From Peribacillus sp. Bi96 (GTDB lineage Bacteria; Bacillota; Bacilli; Bacillales; DSM-1321), in NCBI RefSeq assembly GCF_918698115.1, contig NZ_CAKKLV010000016.1, forward strand, positions 1-64,000: a stretch of 64,000 nt of DNA. The letters are read 5' to 3'. A program made the position numbers and the translations under genes. This document shows, piece by piece, positions 27,287-34,531 of this stretch; position 1 is the stretch's first letter; every line of letters starts with the position of its first letter. The notes beneath the pieces are model-generated. The model ran no database searches. It saw only the letters and a list, made by a program, of their open reading frames with translations, and was not told the DNA's origin.

Positions 27287-28632
27287 CATTGTGTAAATGT
27301 GGAGTATCTCCATAAATGGTTGGCCGTTGGATGCGCCATCATTTCAAGCCCTTTGTTTTCCGCTAGGTGCAGGGGTTCCCAATCTGGATCCTCTGCCTCT
27401 TTTAGATAGACTTCGTGATGGGGGGCTTGATCATGATAGCCGGCTATATTGATTTCCCCATTTCGATAAAAGGTCCCGATTACTTTATAATCCACGGCTG
27501 GAGAAAGAATGATCGGATTGCCTACGGAGTGTGTCAGCTGAATCGTCGTTTTCTCATTGGTGGATAACACATTTTTCACTAAAATATCATCATCCGATGC
27601 CACACCTTCTTCAAGGAAATCGCCATCATGGTTGTAGGCTTCACTCTTACCGACCGCTTTAGTGAATTCAATCTCAGCTTCCTTCTCCTTTTCATGAATC
27701 GTCACATCGACCCTCGTCCTGTAACGGGATGATTCAGGATCAAACCCGCGGTTATCGCCCTTGAAATAGGGAACCTTTGAGGCAAGATTTGGGTTTTTCA
27801 GCCACTCTTCCGGTAGAAAGGTGGAATAGCGCAGGTGCCAATTTCTTTTCTTTTTACCTTCCACATCGTTTTCAACTGACTGCAAAAGCTGTTTTACAGG
27901 TCCTATCTTTTTCGTATTCGTTATTTCCTCGATCGCTGCCTGTGCTTGGGATGATCCTTTTTTTACGGCTCCGACAATACTCGCTACAAGGGATTTCACG
28001 GCATAGGACTCCTGCTCTGAACGCGGAAGGGGCCGCTTTGCTTTAATGGTATATGTGTATTCCTGATCCTCACTAATACTCCGATCACTGAAGGAACATC
28101 CACCCACTTTCCCAATATCCACGCCGTTTCGGTAAACCCGATACTCTTTTATTCCCTTGATGGGCTCCCATTCCAGGCTGGCTTGGCCTTTTGCGACAAT
28201 CGTGGTGAATATCAAATCCAAAAGGATATTATCCTCTTTTTTATTCTCGGCGGTCGTTGATGTTTGTATTTTCATCCTGTTCACTGACTGTTCCTTTTCA
28301 TTCAAGCTATCTATCGAGTACGTATAGATGGTTCCTGGAGTCAGTCCCCAATCTGCCATCCTTGGCTCCGGGCCGCTGTAAATCAGCTCTTTCCCCCTAA
28401 ATACCCGATAGAAACCACCTTCATCAGGCCAAATAAGCTTAATGGAATCTTCTTTCCGTTCGATCTTACACATCAATGAAGCCGTTTTGAATACCGCTTG
28501 ATGCTTCCTCTTATTCGAAATGAGATAAGCGATGCCCGCAAGACCAATAGCAAGCAATGAATGCCGTGCAGTGAATGTAACTCCGCCTACTTTTAAACGG
28601 GGAAATGAATAATGGACGATCAACTTCTTCAT
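27286..28632 (-). CDS. DUF3238-type protein with fibronectin-like region
   Basis: About 448 aa. A short N-terminal hydrophobic segment (residues about 20-42) suggests a membrane anchor. Two FN3-like modules follow (about 55-125, and 140-200 with EYRVYRNG and EYTYTIKA). The C-terminal half resembles DUF3238, with TFYRNGEINIAGYHDQAPHHEVYL near residue 400 (cited by ends: TFYRNG and HHEVYL). The start could be the ATG at 28632 or a TTG three codons later, which has better Shine-Dalgarno spacing. Surface or spore-associated role possible but unproven. Confidence 0.75.
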   Translation of the reverse strand: MKKLIVHYSFPRLKVGGVTFTARHSLLAIGLAGIAYLISNKRKHQAVFKTASLMCKIERKEDSIKLIWPDEGGFYRVFRGKELIYSGPEPRMADWGLTPGTIYTYSIDSLNEKEQSVNRMKIQTSTTAENKKEDNILLDLIFTTIVAKGQASLEWEPIKGIKEYRVYRNGVDIGKVGGCSFSDRSISEDQEYTYTIKAKRPLPRSEQESYAVKSLVASIVGAVKKGSSQAQAAIEEITNTKKIGPVKQLLQSVENDVEGKKKRNWHLRYSTFLPEEWLKNPNLASKVPYFKGDNRGFDPESSRYRTRVDVTIHEKEKEAEIEFTKAVGKSEAYNHDGDFLEEGVASDDDILVKNVLSTNEKTTIQLTHSVGNPIILSPAVDYKVIGTFYRNGEINIAGYHDQAPHHEVYLKEAEDPDWEPLHLAENKGLEMMAHPTANHLWRYSTFTQ

Positions 28633-28734
28633 CACCTCTTTCTTTTCTAGGTGTTATTTCTTTACCCACTTTAATTTCCAAGCACACTTTGTAATGTGCT
28701 GTGAAGGTTATTTCCATTGGGATGGCATAAAAAA

Positions 28735-28760
28735 ACCGAGGGAATGTTTACTTCCCTCGG
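28735..28760 (-). terminator. gsiB terminator
   Basis: CCGAGGGA/TCCCTCGG 8-bp stem with flanking A run, which reads as T6 on the minus strand. Confidence 0.88.
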
Positions 28761-28787
28761 TCATTTATGAGTTTCCTGGATTATATT

Positions 28788-29234
28788 TTAACGGCGGCTT
28801 TTTTCCCCGCCTTTGCGTCCTGCTTCTTCACGGCTCATTTTTCCATCATCGGAACCATCTCGTTGATTGGCCCGTGCCTCTCCGCCTTTTTGCCCGATTT
28901 CCTGATAGGAGTCTTTATCATGATTGTCGGATGTTGCCTCCCCGCCCTTTTGGCCTATCTCCTGATAGAATTCCTTATCATGATTGTCGGATGTTGCCTC
29001 TCCGCCCTTTTGGCCGATCTCTTGATAGAATTCCTTATCGTGATTGTCGGATGTTGCTTCTCCGCCTTTTTGGCCAATCTCTTGATAGAATTCCTTATCA
29101 TGATTATTGGATGTTGCTTCTCCGCCTTTTTGGCCAATTTCCTGATAGAATTCCTTATCATGGTTTTTGGCTGTTGTTTCTCCACCTTTACGGCCTGCTT
29201 CTTCACGATTCATTTTACCATTGTTGTTAGTCAT
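28788..29234 (-). CDS. gsiB: GsiB general stress hydrophilin with KGG repeats
   Basis: About 148 aa, extremely hydrophilic. It starts MTNNNGKMNREEAGRKGGE and then has five 20-residue repeats of the type EFYQEIGQKGGEATSDNHDK, ending MSREEAGRKGGEKSRR. This is the GsiB/Em-like late-embryogenesis hydrophilin organisation. The start at 29234 has AAGGAGG eight bases upstream. A sigma-B promoter lies about 55 bases further upstream. It protects against desiccation or stress in the cytoplasm by family analogy. The DNA repeats create long antisense ORFs that are artefacts. Confidence 0.95.
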   Translation of the reverse strand: MTNNNGKMNREEAGRKGGETTAKNHDKEFYQEIGQKGGEATSNNHDKEFYQEIGQKGGEATSDNHDKEFYQEIGQKGGEATSDNHDKEFYQEIGQKGGEATSDNHDKDSYQEIGQKGGEARANQRDGSDDGKMSREEAGRKGGEKSRR

Positions 29235-29287
29235 TAAAAATTCCTCCTTAGTATTTGGATTTTTCATGAGCTAGCTACATGTGTCAT

Positions 29288-29312
29288 GTACCCGTTTGGA
29301 CGGATATAAAAC
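29288..29312 (-). promoter_or_regulatory. Sigma-B promoter of gsiB
   Basis: On the minus strand GTTTTA, 13 bp, GGGTAC, close to the sigma-B consensus GTTTAA-N13-15-GGGTAT. Confidence 0.85.
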
Positions 29313-29330
29313 TAGAATCTACTAAATACG

Positions 29331-29408
29331 TCAGGTCGCTCTCACTATCTTTTCCCGTCTCCTGAGTCCTGCTTCTTCCCGGCTCATTTTTTCATTGTCG
29401 TTAGTCAT
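29331..29408 (-). pseudogene. Truncated duplicate of the gsiB 5' end
   Basis: ATG at 29408 opens MTNDNEKMSREEAG and then diverges to a stop after 25 codons. The ribosome site, the leader around GGATTTTTCATGA and the sigma-B promoter upstream are duplicated from gsiB, but all KGG repeats are lost. It is a 5' relic of a tandem gsiB duplication, or the original copy whose body was deleted. Confidence 0.85.
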
Positions 29409-29461
29409 TAAAATTCCTCCTTAGTATTTGGATTTTTCATGAACTAGCTACAGTTGTATGT

Positions 29462-29486
29462 ATACCCGATAGTTTTGATAAAAAAC
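29462..29486 (-). promoter_or_regulatory. Second sigma-B promoter
   Basis: On the minus strand GTTTTT, 13 bp, GGGTAT. The -10 element is an exact match. It drives the truncated gsiB copy and may read through into gsiB. Confidence 0.85.
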
Positions 29487-29528
29487 TAGTATCTATTAAA
29501 CTTTCACTGTTTTTCCCATCCAAATAGG

Positions 29529-29560
29529 AAGCATCATGAATGATTTCACTCATGATGCTC
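29529..29560 (-). terminator. Hairpin after the yvrJ operon
   Basis: GCATCATGA/TCATGATGC stem downstream of yvrJ. The following T tract is weak. Confidence 0.6.
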
Positions 29561-29571
29561 CCCATTATCCT

Positions 29572-29727
29572 TTACCCTGACTTTGGAATTCCTTCTCGCA
29601 AGTGATCAGGCAGCTCAACGAGGGTTTCGTTCAATGTATCCAGTTTCGTTTCAATCCGATGAAGCAAATAAAGGGTTACGATGATGGGAAACCCGATATC
29701 ACTGACAAATGGCAAGATTTGATCCAC
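29572..29727 (-). CDS. YvrJ-family small membrane protein
   Basis: About 51 aa from the GTG at 29727 (GAGAGGTG nine bases upstream). The alternative GTG start at 29739 overlaps the ribosome site. DQILPFVSDIGFPIIVTLYL is the conserved YvrJ transmembrane stretch, followed by HRIETKLD and an amphipathic tail, a holin-like or bacteriocin-BhlA-like layout. It is the third gene of the DUF1659-DUF2922-yvrJ operon. Function unknown. A role in membrane permeability with a lytic enzyme is only suggested by topology. Confidence 0.75.
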   Translation of the reverse strand: MDQILPFVSDIGFPIIVTLYLLHRIETKLDTLNETLVELPDHLREGIPKSG

Positions 29728-29780
29728 TTTTTTATTCACCTCTCCTCCATGGTGTCCTAAAAAAGATGACACCCAGTAGG

Positions 29781-29999
29781 TTAGCTAAGTTCCACATCCT
29801 CGACATTCCGCTCGACGAGGCGTGCCGCTTTCAAACCGACGTATCCTCCAGAAGATGAAACGAAGATATTCCCCGCAATTATTCGTTCCATTGCCAGTTT
29901 TACTGTATTTACATTAACCGGCTCCTTCGGATTATCAATAGATATCGTCGCAGACTTCCCTTCTTCCGTATCGAAAATCATTTCCAATACTTTAGCCAT
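29781..29999 (-). CDS. DUF2922 protein
   Basis: 72 aa starting at ATG 29999, after GGGAGGTGAGTGGA. KVLEMIFDTEEGKSATISID and the C-terminal VSSSGGYVGLKAARLVER are typical of DUF2922. It lies between DUF1659 and YvrJ genes, the usual Bacillus trio. No biochemical function is known to me. Confidence 0.85.
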   Translation of the reverse strand: MAKVLEMIFDTEEGKSATISIDNPKEPVNVNTVKLAMERIIAGNIFVSSSGGYVGLKAARLVERNVEDVELS

Positions 30000-30036
30000 T
30001 CCACTCACCTCCCTTACGATCTGTTTCAATAGCCGT

Positions 30037-30255
30037 TTAGCCAATCAACGAGTACGTATCCACCCGGGTCACTTCGCCCATTGGATAATTTTGTACGCTT
30101 GCAATGGCAACAGCTGTCGAAAACAACTGATCCGCCGTCGCCTCGATCCTGATGTTCGAGAAAGCTCTACGCTTGAAAACGATGACCCCTTTTTCATTTA
30201 ACCCCGTTTCAAAATCAATCCGTAACGTACTTGATACTGGAATTTGGTTTGCCAT
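30037..30255 (-). CDS. DUF1659 protein
   Basis: 72 aa from ATG 30255, after GGGGGTGAGCGAC. RIDFETGLNEKGVIVFKRR and TYSLIG at the end match DUF1659. First gene of the trio, directly behind the 45-bp element shared with the broken lysin gene at 15858-16781. Function unknown. Confidence 0.85.
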   Translation of the reverse strand: MANQIPVSSTLRIDFETGLNEKGVIVFKRRAFSNIRIEATADQLFSTAVAIASVQNYPMGEVTRVDTYSLIG

Positions 30256-30265
30256 GTCGCTCACC

Positions 30266-30310
30266 CCCTTTCACACTCTATATAAACTTTCACGGGATGA
30301 AAGTAGCATG
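30266..30310 (-). promoter_or_regulatory. Shared promoter-like element (DUF1659 operon copy)
   Basis: Ungapped match to 16803-16847: CATGCTACTT at the distal end, TTATATA near the middle, TGAAAGGG at the proximal end next to the Shine-Dalgarno. Confidence 0.6.
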
Positions 30311-30341
30311 TTCTTGAAATTTCTTCAGGGAAACGAATAAA

Positions 30342-30365
30342 AAGCCGCCCATCATTTGGGCAGCT
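30342..30365 (-). terminator. Terminator of the DUF2798-like gene
   Basis: AGCTGCCC/GGGCGGCT stem with one G-T pair, followed on the minus strand by TTTTATT. Confidence 0.75.
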
Positions 30366-30454
30366 CGTGATCCGTATTCTTAAAATCCATATTTTTTACT
30401 GTTATTAAGGAAATCCTTTAAAACAATATCCACATTTTAATTCTCTACTGGCCA

Positions 30455-30736
30455 TTATCTATTGTCTTCTTCTCTCACTAAAAAATCTTTCTCAATTATT
30501 AGCGGTTTTTCTACAAAATTAATTTTTCTCATTATTTGTTGTATTACTCTCGGAAAAAAGTAAGCTCCAAAGAAAGCACAGATAAAAGCCTGTGACCAAG
30601 TTTTTAACCAAGTAGATATGAATATATGATCATACCCCCTATTTATTGAGACTAATATAAATGAAATAAAAAAGGACATACTAAAAGCCATTAAAAATGC
30701 ATAAATAATATTTCTGTATTTAACGTTAATATTCAT
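30455..30736 (-). CDS. DUF2798-like two-TM membrane protein
   Basis: 93 aa. Two hydrophobic segments (about residues 9-31 and 43-62) around SINRGYDHIFISTWLKTW, the DUF2798 pattern, then a basic region and a polar tail. Divergent from the LysR gene across a short spacer holding a dyad, so it is a plausible LysR target. Function unknown. Confidence 0.7.
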   Translation of the reverse strand: MNINVKYRNIIYAFLMAFSMSFFISFILVSINRGYDHIFISTWLKTWSQAFICAFFGAYFFPRVIQQIMRKINFVEKPLIIEKDFLVREEDNR

Positions 30737-30840
30737 TATTTTTTTACTTCAACTCCTGAGGTTTCTTGTTTTACCTTTTCTGCAGTTCTGTTCCAACTAT
30801 ATTTTATTTCTTCTATTTACATTAGTAAAACGAATTTTTA

Positions 30841-30854
30841 TAATAGATCTATTA
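30841..30854. promoter_or_regulatory. LysR-type operator candidate
   Basis: TAATAGATCTATTA is a perfect 14-bp palindrome with T-N11-A geometry, inside a larger imperfect dyad CATTAG...CTAATG (30819-30866), between divergent genes. Confidence 0.55.
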
Positions 30855-30883
30855 GAATTGCTAATGTAAAGGGGTTAGTGAGG

Positions 30884-31747
30884 GTGAATTCGTATTATGC
30901 TTTTATCAAAACCATAGAAACAGGCAGTTTCACAAAAGCTGCTGAAGAACTTGGCTATACACAGTCCGCCATTAGTCAAATGGTGCATTCATTAGAGGAA
31001 GAACTTTCTACCCCTCTTATTTTACGTTCTCGAAAGGGTATTACACTGACACCAGATGGCGAGGAATTTTTGCCATATATCAGGAAGATTTGTAATTCAC
31101 ATAGGGAACTGACTGAAAAGCATAAAGAGATGGAAGGACTGCAAAGTGGCCTTATTCGAATTGGTACCTTTTCCAGTGTTACATGTCATTGGATACCGGG
31201 ATTGATTAAAGACTTTAAGGAACTTTACCCAACTGTTCATTTCGAATTACTTCAAGGAAACTATACGGAAATCTCAAACTGGATTAAAGATGGAAGCGTA
31301 GATTTTGGCTTTGTGAATTCAAATATTTCTGATCTTACTACGATACCCTTGCAAGAAGATGAAATGCTGGCTGTATTACCAGAAGATCATCCTTTAGCAT
31401 CATCCACAAAAGTCTCATTGAAGGAATTGCTAAAAGATCCTTATATTCTGTTGGATGAGGGAGTTATTAATGAACCATTAATATTTTTTAAACAGTACAA
31501 TTTTGAACCTGATACACAATATCGAGTATATGATCCCTATGCGATTATGTCCATGATTGAACAAGAGCTTGGCATTTCGATTTTACCGAAACTTCTTTTA
31601 AATAAATGTCCCTATAATATTGTAACGAAAGCTATCTCTCCTTCCATTATTCGTACGATCACTTTGGCATACAAGGATAAAAGGGTATTGCCAATAGCAA
31701 GTAGGTATTTTATTGACTTTATAATTGAAAGGTATAAAGAGGTATAG
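30884..31747 (+). CDS. LysR-family transcriptional regulator
   Basis: About 287 aa. The N-terminal winged HTH (residues 1-60) has SFTKAAEELGYTQSAISQMVHSLEEEL (ends SFTKAAE and HSLEEEL). The C-terminal periplasmic-binding-like effector domain follows. The GTG at 30884 is chosen because AAAGGGG lies about ten bases upstream and LysR proteins of this type begin near MNSYYAF. Probably controls the divergent DUF2798 gene. The effector is unknown. Confidence 0.88.
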   Translation: MNSYYAFIKTIETGSFTKAAEELGYTQSAISQMVHSLEEELSTPLILRSRKGITLTPDGEEFLPYIRKICNSHRELTEKHKEMEGLQSGLIRIGTFSSVTCHWIPGLIKDFKELYPTVHFELLQGNYTEISNWIKDGSVDFGFVNSNISDLTTIPLQEDEMLAVLPEDHPLASSTKVSLKELLKDPYILLDEGVINEPLIFFKQYNFEPDTQYRVYDPYAIMSMIEQELGISILPKLLLNKCPYNIVTKAISPSIIRTITLAYKDKRVLPIASRYFIDFIIERYKEV

Positions 31748-32244
31748 GAAGCTTAATAAAAAATTCTTTATAGGCGTTATTCGTATTCCAAACAGTATGT
31801 ACAATAACGGCTGGATTAAAAATCCAATAAATAAGGAGCCTTAATTCGCTTCGATAGACAGTCTTCTATAAAAACTCCTTTCTAAAATAATGAAGGGAGT
31901 TTAAAGTGTTTATTAAAATATTTTTCCACCCTTACATTTTCGGCATACCTCTCTGAACGTTTACCCATTGAGCTTTTTGCAAGCTGGATTGCTTTAATAA
32001 ATTAAATCCTCTGAAACAGTTAAATCATTTAACCCCCGCCCCGGTTAGCTTCTCAGCCATTTCACAAAAATGAATGCCAATTCGTTGCTGCGGCAATTCC
32101 TGAGCCTTATCCCTTCCCGGTTACTTGTTTCATAAATTAAATCCTGGAATTTTTTCTAATTATAATAACGTTTTTGCTTTTGATTGTATTTTCCCTTTAC
32201 ATTATTTTTTTATTACTGACATATTTTGTTGAAGGTAAATTCAT
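31748..32244. other. Intergenic region with terminator and coding-like debris
   Basis: Holds a hairpin (31872-31902, AAACTCCTT/AAGGGAGTTT) ending the LysR gene. On the minus strand two short coding-like stretches (around 31900-31990 AKSSMGKRSERYAENVR and 32030-32100 PQQRIGIHFCEMAEKL) look like remains of genes I cannot identify. No intact gene. Confidence 0.45.
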
Positions 32245-32307
32245 TTGGCTTTAAATGGCACGTCATGTCCGCCTTTTCTGGGAAACAATAATCACGAAAG
32301 GAAGTGG

Positions 32308-32958
32308 ATGTTGATGTCATTAGAATGGTTTGACAGAGTAAGCGGGGAATTGCAGGATCATCTTCAATCAATTTGTGAGAAATACGACCGTAATGGCAGC
32401 ATGATCGTGGAGCGCGGGTCTAAACATCCACGCATCGAATTTTATACAGAGCTGGCTGACAATGAGAGGGATTATTTTTCCACGCTTTTTTTTGATCCGT
32501 ATAATGAAGAATTTTATATGGAGTCGTTCGAGCCGGATCTCGGGCAGGTTAGCAAGGTGATCCTTTCGGACATTGAAGATATCGTCGATGCTGTCCATGA
32601 GAGCTTCCATAACTATCTGGAAGAGGATGATACCGATTATGAATTTGATATGGATGATGATAATGATGATGACTTGTATGATCCAGACGGCGAAGAGTCC
32701 GATATATACGAAATCGATGTAGATTGGGAAACGCCTGAAGTGACCGCCTATATCCAGGATAATGAAGTCGAGGTCACCTATCAATTCGGTATCGTGCAGG
32801 AAACAGGTGATGGTGTGCTGAAACGGATCAATCGGATTCGGACAGCGGATGATGACCTAATAAAGGATGAAACGAATTTCATTTTCAGCAGAGAAGAAGC
32901 AAGCACCATCATCGCCATGATAGCCAGTCATATGGATTCACTTAGTGAAATGGAATAA
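32308..32958 (+). CDS. Highly acidic cytoplasmic protein, unknown function
   Basis: About 216 aa. The central part (residues about 100-140) is an Asp/Glu/Asn-rich acidic tract (DMDDDNDDDLYDPDGEE). N- and C-terminal parts are ordinary globular sequence without known motifs. AAAGGA five bases before the ATG at 32308 decides the start. Monocistronic, ending in a strong bidirectional hairpin. I do not recognise the family. Confidence 0.8.
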   Translation: MLMSLEWFDRVSGELQDHLQSICEKYDRNGSMIVERGSKHPRIEFYTELADNERDYFSTLFFDPYNEEFYMESFEPDLGQVSKVILSDIEDIVDAVHESFHNYLEEDDTDYEFDMDDDNDDDLYDPDGEESDIYEIDVDWETPEVTAYIQDNEVEVTYQFGIVQETGDGVLKRINRIRTADDDLIKDETNFIFSREEASTIIAMIASHMDSLSEME

Positions 32959-32966
32959 AAAAACCA

Positions 32967-33005
32967 ACAAAACCTTGTCCATGGTCATCATGGACAAGGT
33001 TTTGT
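32967..33005. terminator. Strong bidirectional terminator
   Basis: Perfect 17-bp stem with arms ACAAAACCTTGTCCATG and its complement, between convergent genes. Confidence 0.92.
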
Positions 33006-33259
33006 TATATAAGAATCAGTTCATATACCTCAGATAATTGCGTGACACGTTCCGTATCACTAGCTTCCTTTGCATGCTTAATTTCCTGAGGAAGAATATG
33101 GTTAAGAAGATTGGCTTCTTTACCGGAAAGCTTATTGACGAGTTCTTCTTCAGAATGAAAGTGTCCGCTTTTGATTTTATTATAAATTTCCTGCGCTTCA
33201 GGATATTGGTCCGTATAGTTAGATAATATCTCACGTAAGTAACCAATCGTACGATCCAT
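33005..33259 (-). CDS. csgA: CsgA-like sigma-G-dependent spore protein
   Basis: 84 aa. TIGYLREILSNY at the start and ...VYELI at the end, with NLLNHILPQEIKHAKEASD in the middle, fit the small sporulation protein CsgA of B. subtilis as I recall it. The start at 33259 has AAAGGG about eight bases upstream. A GTATA-N18-AAATCTA arrangement upstream could be a poor sigma-G promoter. Likely made in the forespore. Function in the spore is undefined. Confidence 0.75.
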   Translation of the reverse strand: MDRTIGYLREILSNYTDQYPEAQEIYNKIKSGHFHSEEELVNKLSGKEANLLNHILPQEIKHAKEASDTERVTQLSEVYELILI

Positions 33260-33349
33260 CAAAACCATCCCTTTCGACTGTTAGATTTTTGCTTACATAC
33301 TCCACCTATACCTTCCCCCATTTTTTGATGTAAAATTCCTAAAAAAAAA

Positions 33350-33378
33350 GATATCCAAGTCAATGGATACCTCTTTTC
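33350..33378 (-). terminator. Terminator of the xre gene
   Basis: TATCCA...TGGATA stem followed on the minus strand by nine T. Overlaps the last codon of the regulator gene. Confidence 0.85.
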
Positions 33379-33574
33379 AGTCTTCCTCCCAAAACAAATC
33401 ATCCAATGTACGGGATAATGCTTTACATATACCGACACACAAACTTAATGAGGGGTTATACTTTCCGGATTCAATCAATCCTATCGTTTGCCTGGAAACT
33501 CCGACAATCTTGGACAGTTCATCTTGTGACAAGTCCTTTTCTACTCTCGCCAGCTTCAGTTTTATATTTTTCAA
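33377..33574 (-). CDS. Small XRE-family regulator
   Basis: 65 aa consisting almost wholly of a Cro/CI HTH: LSQDELSKIVGVSRQTIGLIESGKYNPSL (ends LSQDELS and KYNPSL), ending LDDLFWEED, the common YozG-type single-domain regulator. It follows the DUF6773-like membrane gene by 11 bases. Such pairs are usually autoregulated. The TGCAATATATATATTGCA dyad upstream of the operon is the likely operator. Confidence 0.92.
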   Translation of the reverse strand: MKNIKLKLARVEKDLSQDELSKIVGVSRQTIGLIESGKYNPSLSLCVGICKALSRTLDDLFWEED

Positions 33575-33585
33575 GGGATTCGCAC

Positions 33586-34098
33586 CTACAATTTCTTATT
33601 ATCTTCGCTATTTTTCATACCGATTTTCTTCGCTAGCAAGTATATACCACCAAAAAACAGAAGTAAAATCGGCAAATAGATCATAACGGAAACAAACGAT
33701 ACCAATACAAAATACCATATGCCCTGGGAACTGCTGTCCGCATAGGATACAGCACTATTCACCCCCATGAAAATAGCGATGATGAGTGCTAACGCAACCG
33801 TACCAAAAATCGTCTTCCTGCTCATCGGTGTTTTGCTGGTGCGGTCATGCATTTCCACTTCATCCCAGAATACACCTAAGAAAATGGAACGAGCTAAGTA
33901 ATACAGCCCTCCTGCAACAATGATTACGAGTTCCAAATACAACTCCCCGCTGCCTGCACCATATTTATATAGTTTGAAAAGTGCACTCACCAAGCAAATG
34001 GCCAAGATGACGTGATACATTTCTTTATAAATTTTATTTCTTACATTCTCAACCCGCTCATCCGTGATCATTTTCTTTCGTTTAAATATATTCATCAT
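33586..34098 (-). CDS. DUF6773-like four-TM membrane protein
   Basis: About 170 aa with four hydrophobic segments after a basic N-terminus (NIFKRKKMITDERVENVRNKI region, residues 1-25). The ATG at 34098 has GGAGGGCGA just upstream. Paired with a tiny XRE regulator in an operon behind a palindromic operator, an arrangement common in Bacillus. Role unknown. Confidence 0.75.
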   Translation of the reverse strand: MMNIFKRKKMITDERVENVRNKIYKEMYHVILAICLVSALFKLYKYGAGSGELYLELVIIVAGGLYYLARSIFLGVFWDEVEMHDRTSKTPMSRKTIFGTVALALIIAIFMGVNSAVSYADSSSQGIWYFVLVSFVSVMIYLPILLLFFGGIYLLAKKIGMKNSEDNKKL

Positions 34099-34156
34099 TG
34101 ATCGCCCTCCATTCAATTCCATCAATCCCTCTTATTATATGATTTATTTAACTTTT

Positions 34157-34196
34157 TGCAATATATATATTGCATTAAATAAATTATATATTGCAA
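34157..34196. promoter_or_regulatory. Operator of the membrane/xre operon
   Basis: TGCAATATATATATTGCA (34157-34174) is a perfect 18-bp palindrome. A second partial copy with TATATTGCAATA follows at 34185-34196. The pair lies about 60 bases before the operon start, where an XRE regulator would bind. Confidence 0.7.
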
Positions 34197-34208
34197 TACG
34201 CATAAAAA

Positions 34209-34236
34209 AAGGTATCCACACATCAAGCATGGATAC
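34209..34236. terminator. Hairpin resembling a terminator
   Basis: GGTATCCA/TGGATACC stem preceded by an A run, which reads as T on the minus strand. It may end transcripts coming from the GntP gene side. Confidence 0.6.
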
Positions 34237-34257
34237 CTAGCTAGCCTTATTTAGGGT

Positions 34258-34525
34258 TTTACTCGTAAGTTTTGGGGATTTACTCGTGAGTTTCGCACTC
34301 TTACTCGTGAGTTTTGCACTCTTACTCGTGAGTTTCGCACTCTTACTCGTCTGTTTCGCACTCTTACTCGTGAGTTTCGGGCTCTTACTCGTGAGTTTCA
34401 GGCTCTTACTCGTGAGTTTCGCACTCTTACTCGTCTGTTTCGCACTCTTACTCGTGAGTTTTGCACTCTTACTCGTGAGTTTCGCACTCTTACTCGTCTG
34501 TTTCGCACTTTTACTCGTGAGTTAT
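34258..34525. repeat. Thirteen 21-bp tandem repeats
   Basis: ACTCGT recurs exactly every 21 bases from 34261 to 34513. The usual unit is ACTCGTGAGTTTCGCACTCTT, with variants ACTCGTCTG and TTCGGG/TTCAGG. A lone copy, TTTACTCGTGAGT, is at 216-228. Because 21 is divisible by three, it opens a spurious 7-residue-repeat ORF. It begins after the operator region and stops just short of the GntP stop codon. No spacers, so not CRISPR. Confidence 0.95.
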
Positions 34526-34531
34526 CATTAT

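Noticed and set aside
28694-29237. Two long plus-strand ORFs with Cys/Leu-rich repeats
   Set aside because: They are antisense shadows of the 60-bp repeats of gsiB. The minus strand has the ribosome site, sigma-B promoter and family match.
34258-34525. CRISPR-like array
   Set aside because: Units are contiguous with no unique spacers, and no cas genes are present.
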